Source: Gaoshiqia sediminis
Lineage (GTDB): Bacteria > Bacteroidota > Bacteroidia > Bacteroidales > Prolixibacteraceae
NCBI RefSeq assembly: GCF_025907915.1
Contig: NZ_JAPAAF010000004.1
Coordinates: 1-64,000, forward strand
Reading direction: 5' to 3'
Length of the DNA stretch: 64,000 nucleotides
Shown: in pieces, positions 62,722 to 64,000 of the stretch
Position numbering within the stretch: position 1 is the stretch's first letter
Layout: each line of letters begins with the position of its first letter
The notes under the pieces: generated by a model
The model's database searches: none
What the model was told of the DNA's origin: nothing
Seen by the model: the letters and a program-made list of their open reading frames with translations, nothing else
Program-made: the position numbers and the translations under genes

Positions 62722-64000
62722 TTATTTTGCCTGGCTATGCTTTATGTTGGCTTGAGCAGCAGCCACTCTGGCGATTGGTACGCGGTAAGGAGAGCAACTC
62801 ACATAGTCGAGTCCAACGCTGTCGCAGAATTCCACAGAGCTGGGTTCACCGCCGTGTTCGCCGCAAATGCCCACTTTCAGTTTGGGTTTTACCGAACGGC
62901 CTCTTTCAACGCCCATTTTTACCAGCTGCCCAACGCCGTTTTGATCGAGCACCTGGAACGGGTCTTGTTTCAGGATGCCGTTGTCCAGATAGATGGGCAG
63001 GAATTTACCAGCATCATCGCGCGAGTAGCCCAAGGTCATCTGGGTCAGGTCGTTAGTGCCGAACGAGAAGAAGTCGGCTTCTTCGGCAATATGATCAGCC
63101 GTTAGTGCGGCACGTGGAATCTCAATCATGGTTCCAAGCAGATAATCAATCCGGTCGCCTTTTTCCTCGAAAACTTTCTCGGCAGTATTTCGAATGATGT
63201 TTGCTTGGTGTTTCAGCTCGGCCACAGTGCCTACCAGCGGGACCATAATTTCAGGCAGGGTAGCAATACCTCTGGCTTTCAGGTTTAGGGCAGCTTCTAT
63301 GATTGCTCGTGCCTGCATGGCAGTAATTTCTGGATAGGTAATTCCCAACCGGCAACCACGGTGACCCAACATCGGGTTGAACTCCTCTAGTTCTGATATT
63401 TTCGTTCTGACGGCATCAATGGATATCCCCATTTCCTGTGCCAGTTCTTTCTGTGTGGCTTGCTGGTGGGGCACAAACTCGTGCAAGGGTGGGTCAAGCA
63501 AGCGCACGGTAACTCCGTAGCCTTCCATTGCTTCAAAGATGCCTTCAAAGTCGCCGCGTTGGTAGGGCAGAAGTTTTGCGAGTGCTTTTTCGCGTCCTTC
63601 TTTTGTTGAAGAAAGGATCATCTCGCGCATGGCTTTAATGCGTTCTCCTTCAAAAAACATATGTTCGGTACGGCAAAGGCCTATCCCTTTTGCTCCAAAA
63701 TTGCGTGCAACTTGTGCATCATTTGGGGTATCGGCATTGGTCCGGACTGACATGCGTGTAAATTTATCCGCCAGGTCCATCACCTTCCCAAAGTCACCGC
63801 CCATATCAGGGGTTTTTGTCTTTACTTTACCTTCGTAAACTTCTCCGGTTGAGCCATTCAGCGAAATCCAGTCTCCTTCAACGAATTTGTTTTCGCCAAT
63901 GGTCATCACGCGGGTTTTGTAATCAATTTTTACAGCGCCGGCACCCGATACGCAACATTTTCCCATGCCCCGGGCCACTACGGCAGCGTGCGAGGTCATC
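62722..64000 (-). CDS. ppdK: Pyruvate, phosphate dikinase (C-terminal part, runs off the right edge)
   Basis: The visible 426 residues begin at the phosphohistidine loop: [13 protein letters not shown] (the His carries the phosphate) and continue with the PEP/pyruvate-binding TIM barrel: [68 protein letters not shown] and the catalytic Cys in [10 protein letters not shown]. The Met at 63999 is internal, not a start; the nucleotide-binding half lies beyond the window. The enzyme interconverts pyruvate + ATP + Pi and PEP + AMP + PPi. Monocistronic at its 3' end. Confidence 0.95.
   Translation of the reverse strand, partial: MTSHAAVVARGMGKCCVSGAGAVKIDYKTRVMTIGENKFVEGDWISLNGSTGEVYEGKVKTKTPDMGGDFGKVMDLADKFTRMSVRTNADTPNDAQVARNFGAKGIGLCRTEHMFFEGERIKAMREMILSSTKEGREKALAKLLPYQRGDFEGIFEAMEGYGVTVRLLDPPLHEFVPHQQATQKELAQEMGISIDAVRTKISELEEFNPMLGHRGCRLGITYPEITAMQARAIIEAALNLKARGIATLPEIMVPLVGTVAELKHQANIIRNTAEKVFEEKGDRIDYLLGTMIEIPRAALTADHIAEEADFFSFGTNDLTQMTLGYSRDDAGKFLPIYLDNGILKQDPFQVLDQNGVGQLVKMGVERGRSVKPKLKVGICGEHGGEPSSVEFCDSVGLDYVSCSPYRVPIARVAAAQANIKHSQAK

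Overview
The window is a stretch of ordinary chromosome from a member of the Bacteroidota, most likely a Bacteroidales/Marinilabiliales-type heterotroph. The taxonomic guess rests on the families present (HYC_CC_PP, DUF6249, DUF3127, a GT4 + GH57 starch/glycogen-type pair, ComEC without a beta-lactamase domain, Cus adaptor with DUF3347), on Bacteroidota-type promoter elements (TAnnTTTG at -7), on the near absence of Shine-Dalgarno sequences, and on a moderate G+C content. There is no phage, transposon, CRISPR array, rRNA or tRNA that I can recognise. Both ends cut through genes.

Layout. 0-2.8 kb: the N-terminal part of a giant secreted TPR-like repeat protein, with near-identical 225-bp DNA repeats at the left edge. 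2.9-8.6 kb: NhaC antiporter, DUF819 membrane protein, a Cys/Met-type PLP lyase and an Omp85-like outer-membrane protein. 8.7-17.3 kb: a copper/silver-type efflux locus on the minus strand (HMA-AraC regulator, HYC_CC_PP protein, CusA, TolC/CusC, CusB with metal-binding extensions, secreted HMA protein). 17.6-27 kb: aldose epimerase, a Mut7-C/ubiquitin-fold protein, unknown proteins, an AsmA-like DUF748 protein, RlmD, YaaA and FolE. 27-36 kb: a lipoprotein, a very large ABC transporter with a TerB-like N-terminus, and three secreted beta-propeller proteins that look like periplasmic sugar oxidation and lactone hydrolysis. 36-47.7 kb: ABC-F, RlmB, Lrp, Amt, a 21-bp tandem repeat array in an intergenic region, MnmA, DUF6249/ECF sigma/membrane protein group, DUF3127, two FKBPs, MnmD and TsaC. 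47.9-53.9 kb: TrkH-TrkA, ComEC, peptide deformylase and RuvX. 54-64 kb: a small Tyr/His/Arg-rich secreted protein, a STAND-like NTPase, a GT4 glycosyltransferase coupled to a GH57-like protein, PncA-PncB for NAD salvage and the C-terminal part of pyruvate phosphate dikinase.

How genes work together. The efflux locus is a complete tripartite pump with its probable sensor. TrkA-TrkH form a potassium uptake system. MnmA and MnmD act on the same tRNA wobble uridine, and TsaC, RlmD and RlmB add to a generous share of RNA modification enzymes. PncA and PncB are consecutive steps of nicotinamide salvage. The most unusual things seen are the 21-bp array at 41.3-41.5 kb, the STAND-like NTPase with a small HTH-like N-terminal domain, a GH57-like protein that seems to lack its catalytic glutamate, an AraC regulator with a degenerate metal-binding domain, and the 75-residue repeat array at the left edge. 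I saw no convincing multi-gene system that is wholly new.
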